Positions 63,606 through 64,000 of a stretch of DNA of 64,000 bases are shown here, in pieces. Within the stretch, counting starts at the first letter, position 1. The number at the start of each line of letters is the position of its first letter. Under the pieces are notes generated by a model, which was given only the letters and a program-made list of their open reading frames with translations, was not told where the DNA came from and did no database searches. Source of the DNA: an uncultured Acetatifactor sp. (GTDB taxonomy: Bacteria > Bacillota > Clostridia > Lachnospirales > Lachnospiraceae); assembly GCA_934436435.1 (NCBI GenBank), contig CAKSAN010000001.1, positions 62,001 to 126,000 of the forward strand, in the 5' to 3' direction. The position numbers and the translations under genes are program-made.

Positions 63606-64000
63606 ATGAAAGTATGTAAAATGCAAAAATGGCTGTTAGTCAGGGCTATGATCTGTGCGGTCAGTCTTGCGACAGCCTGTTTTTTTGGAACTCCCCTGAG
63701 AAGCCTGGCTGCTCCCAGAGCCCAGGAGACCGGAGAACGGGTCGTCATCGTCATTGATCCCGGGCACGGCGGAGATAATGAGGGAACTCTGGAAGGTCCA
63801 ACCCAGGAGAAGAAAATGACCATGGTGACCGCCATGGCCATGTATGAAGAGCTGACAAAATACGATAACGTGGATGTCTATCTGACCCATACAGACGATG
63901 TGTCCATGTCTCTGGCAGACCGGGCACAGTTTGCAGCAGACCGGTCTGCGGATTTCCTGTTCAGTATCCATTACAACGCTTCTGCGGATCATACCCTGTT
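63606..64000 (+). CDS. N-acetylmuramoyl-L-alanine amidase, N-terminal part (partial)
   Basis: The window ends inside the gene. The visible 131 codons give a signal peptide (about 1-36, cleavage near LAA-PR) and the opening of an Amidase_3 domain: IVIDPGHGGDNEG with the first zinc His, then the Glu region TQEKKMT, and FSIHYNAS with the second His. These enzymes cleave the amide bond between MurNAc and the stem peptide; many clostridial ones act in sporulation or wall turnover. AAGGAAGC lies before ATG 63606. Confidence 0.92.
   Translation, partial: MKVCKMQKWLLVRAMICAVSLATACFFGTPLRSLAAPRAQETGERVVIVIDPGHGGDNEGTLEGPTQEKKMTMVTAMAMYEELTKYDNVDVYLTHTDDVSMSLADRAQFAADRSADFLFSIHYNASADHTL

Overview
The window looks like a core-genome stretch of a spore-forming member of the Clostridia, most probably a Lachnospiraceae species. 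The reasons are: sporulation genes (yqfC, yqfD, a gerW/ytfJ homologue), the Firmicutes order yqfC-yqfD-phoH-yqfF-ybeY, the GGGtGRT gene pair that I associate with anaerobic Clostridia, a B12-dependent methionine synthase without a reactivation domain, a second type IIA topoisomerase pair, and moderate GC with Shine-Dalgarno-led genes. I cannot name a species from sequence alone.

Layout. 1-5.8 kb: end of nth, pyrimidine-nucleoside phosphorylase, then yqfC-yqfD-phoH-(degenerate yqfF)-ybeY. 5.8-11.2 kb: a flippase-like membrane protein, an anchored BofC-like protein and two flavoproteins. 11.2-14.3 kb: proB-DUF896-5-FTHF cycloligase-proA behind a textbook promoter. 14.3-16.9 kb: pyrophosphatase, then the GGGtGRT protein with its NifU-like partner. 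17-20.4 kb: a DUF4143 ATPase behind a pair of 34-bp repeats, then a Y-family polymerase and YolD-like protein. 20.4-24.5 kb: a GT-C-like membrane protein, four small membrane proteins and a lipoprotein. 24.6-31.2 kb: metH and the ilvB-ilvN-ilvN2-ilvC group. 31.3-35 kb: an ABC exporter and ruvAB with a near-perfect LexA box in its promoter. 35-41.1 kb: zapA, U32 protease, FtsW/RodA, PBP and Nudix. 41.1-47.3 kb: an HD-GYP-like protein, the DUF2953-gerW group, a J-domain-like protein, rpmB, Asp23 and a FakA-like kinase. 47.3-50.8 kb: a tandem array of 51-52-bp hairpin units, recG, degV. 50.8-57.5 kb: an AT-rich accessory island with a LytTR two-component system, an SdpI-like protein, a gene with an internal stop, lipoproteins and a frameshifted ABC transporter. 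57.6-64 kb: a parE/parC-like pair, rsmD, coaD, a coiled-coil protein and the start of an amidase.

Most genes serve housekeeping work: branched-chain amino acid and proline synthesis, one-carbon metabolism, DNA repair and topology, and wall synthesis. The least explained items are the GGGtGRT pair, the 52-bp hairpin array, the direct repeats next to the LytTR promoter, the repeats flanking the DUF4143 ATPase promoter, the degenerate HD-domain proteins and the structured intergenic element after degV. All assignments rest on reading the sequence and remembered family features; no database search was run.
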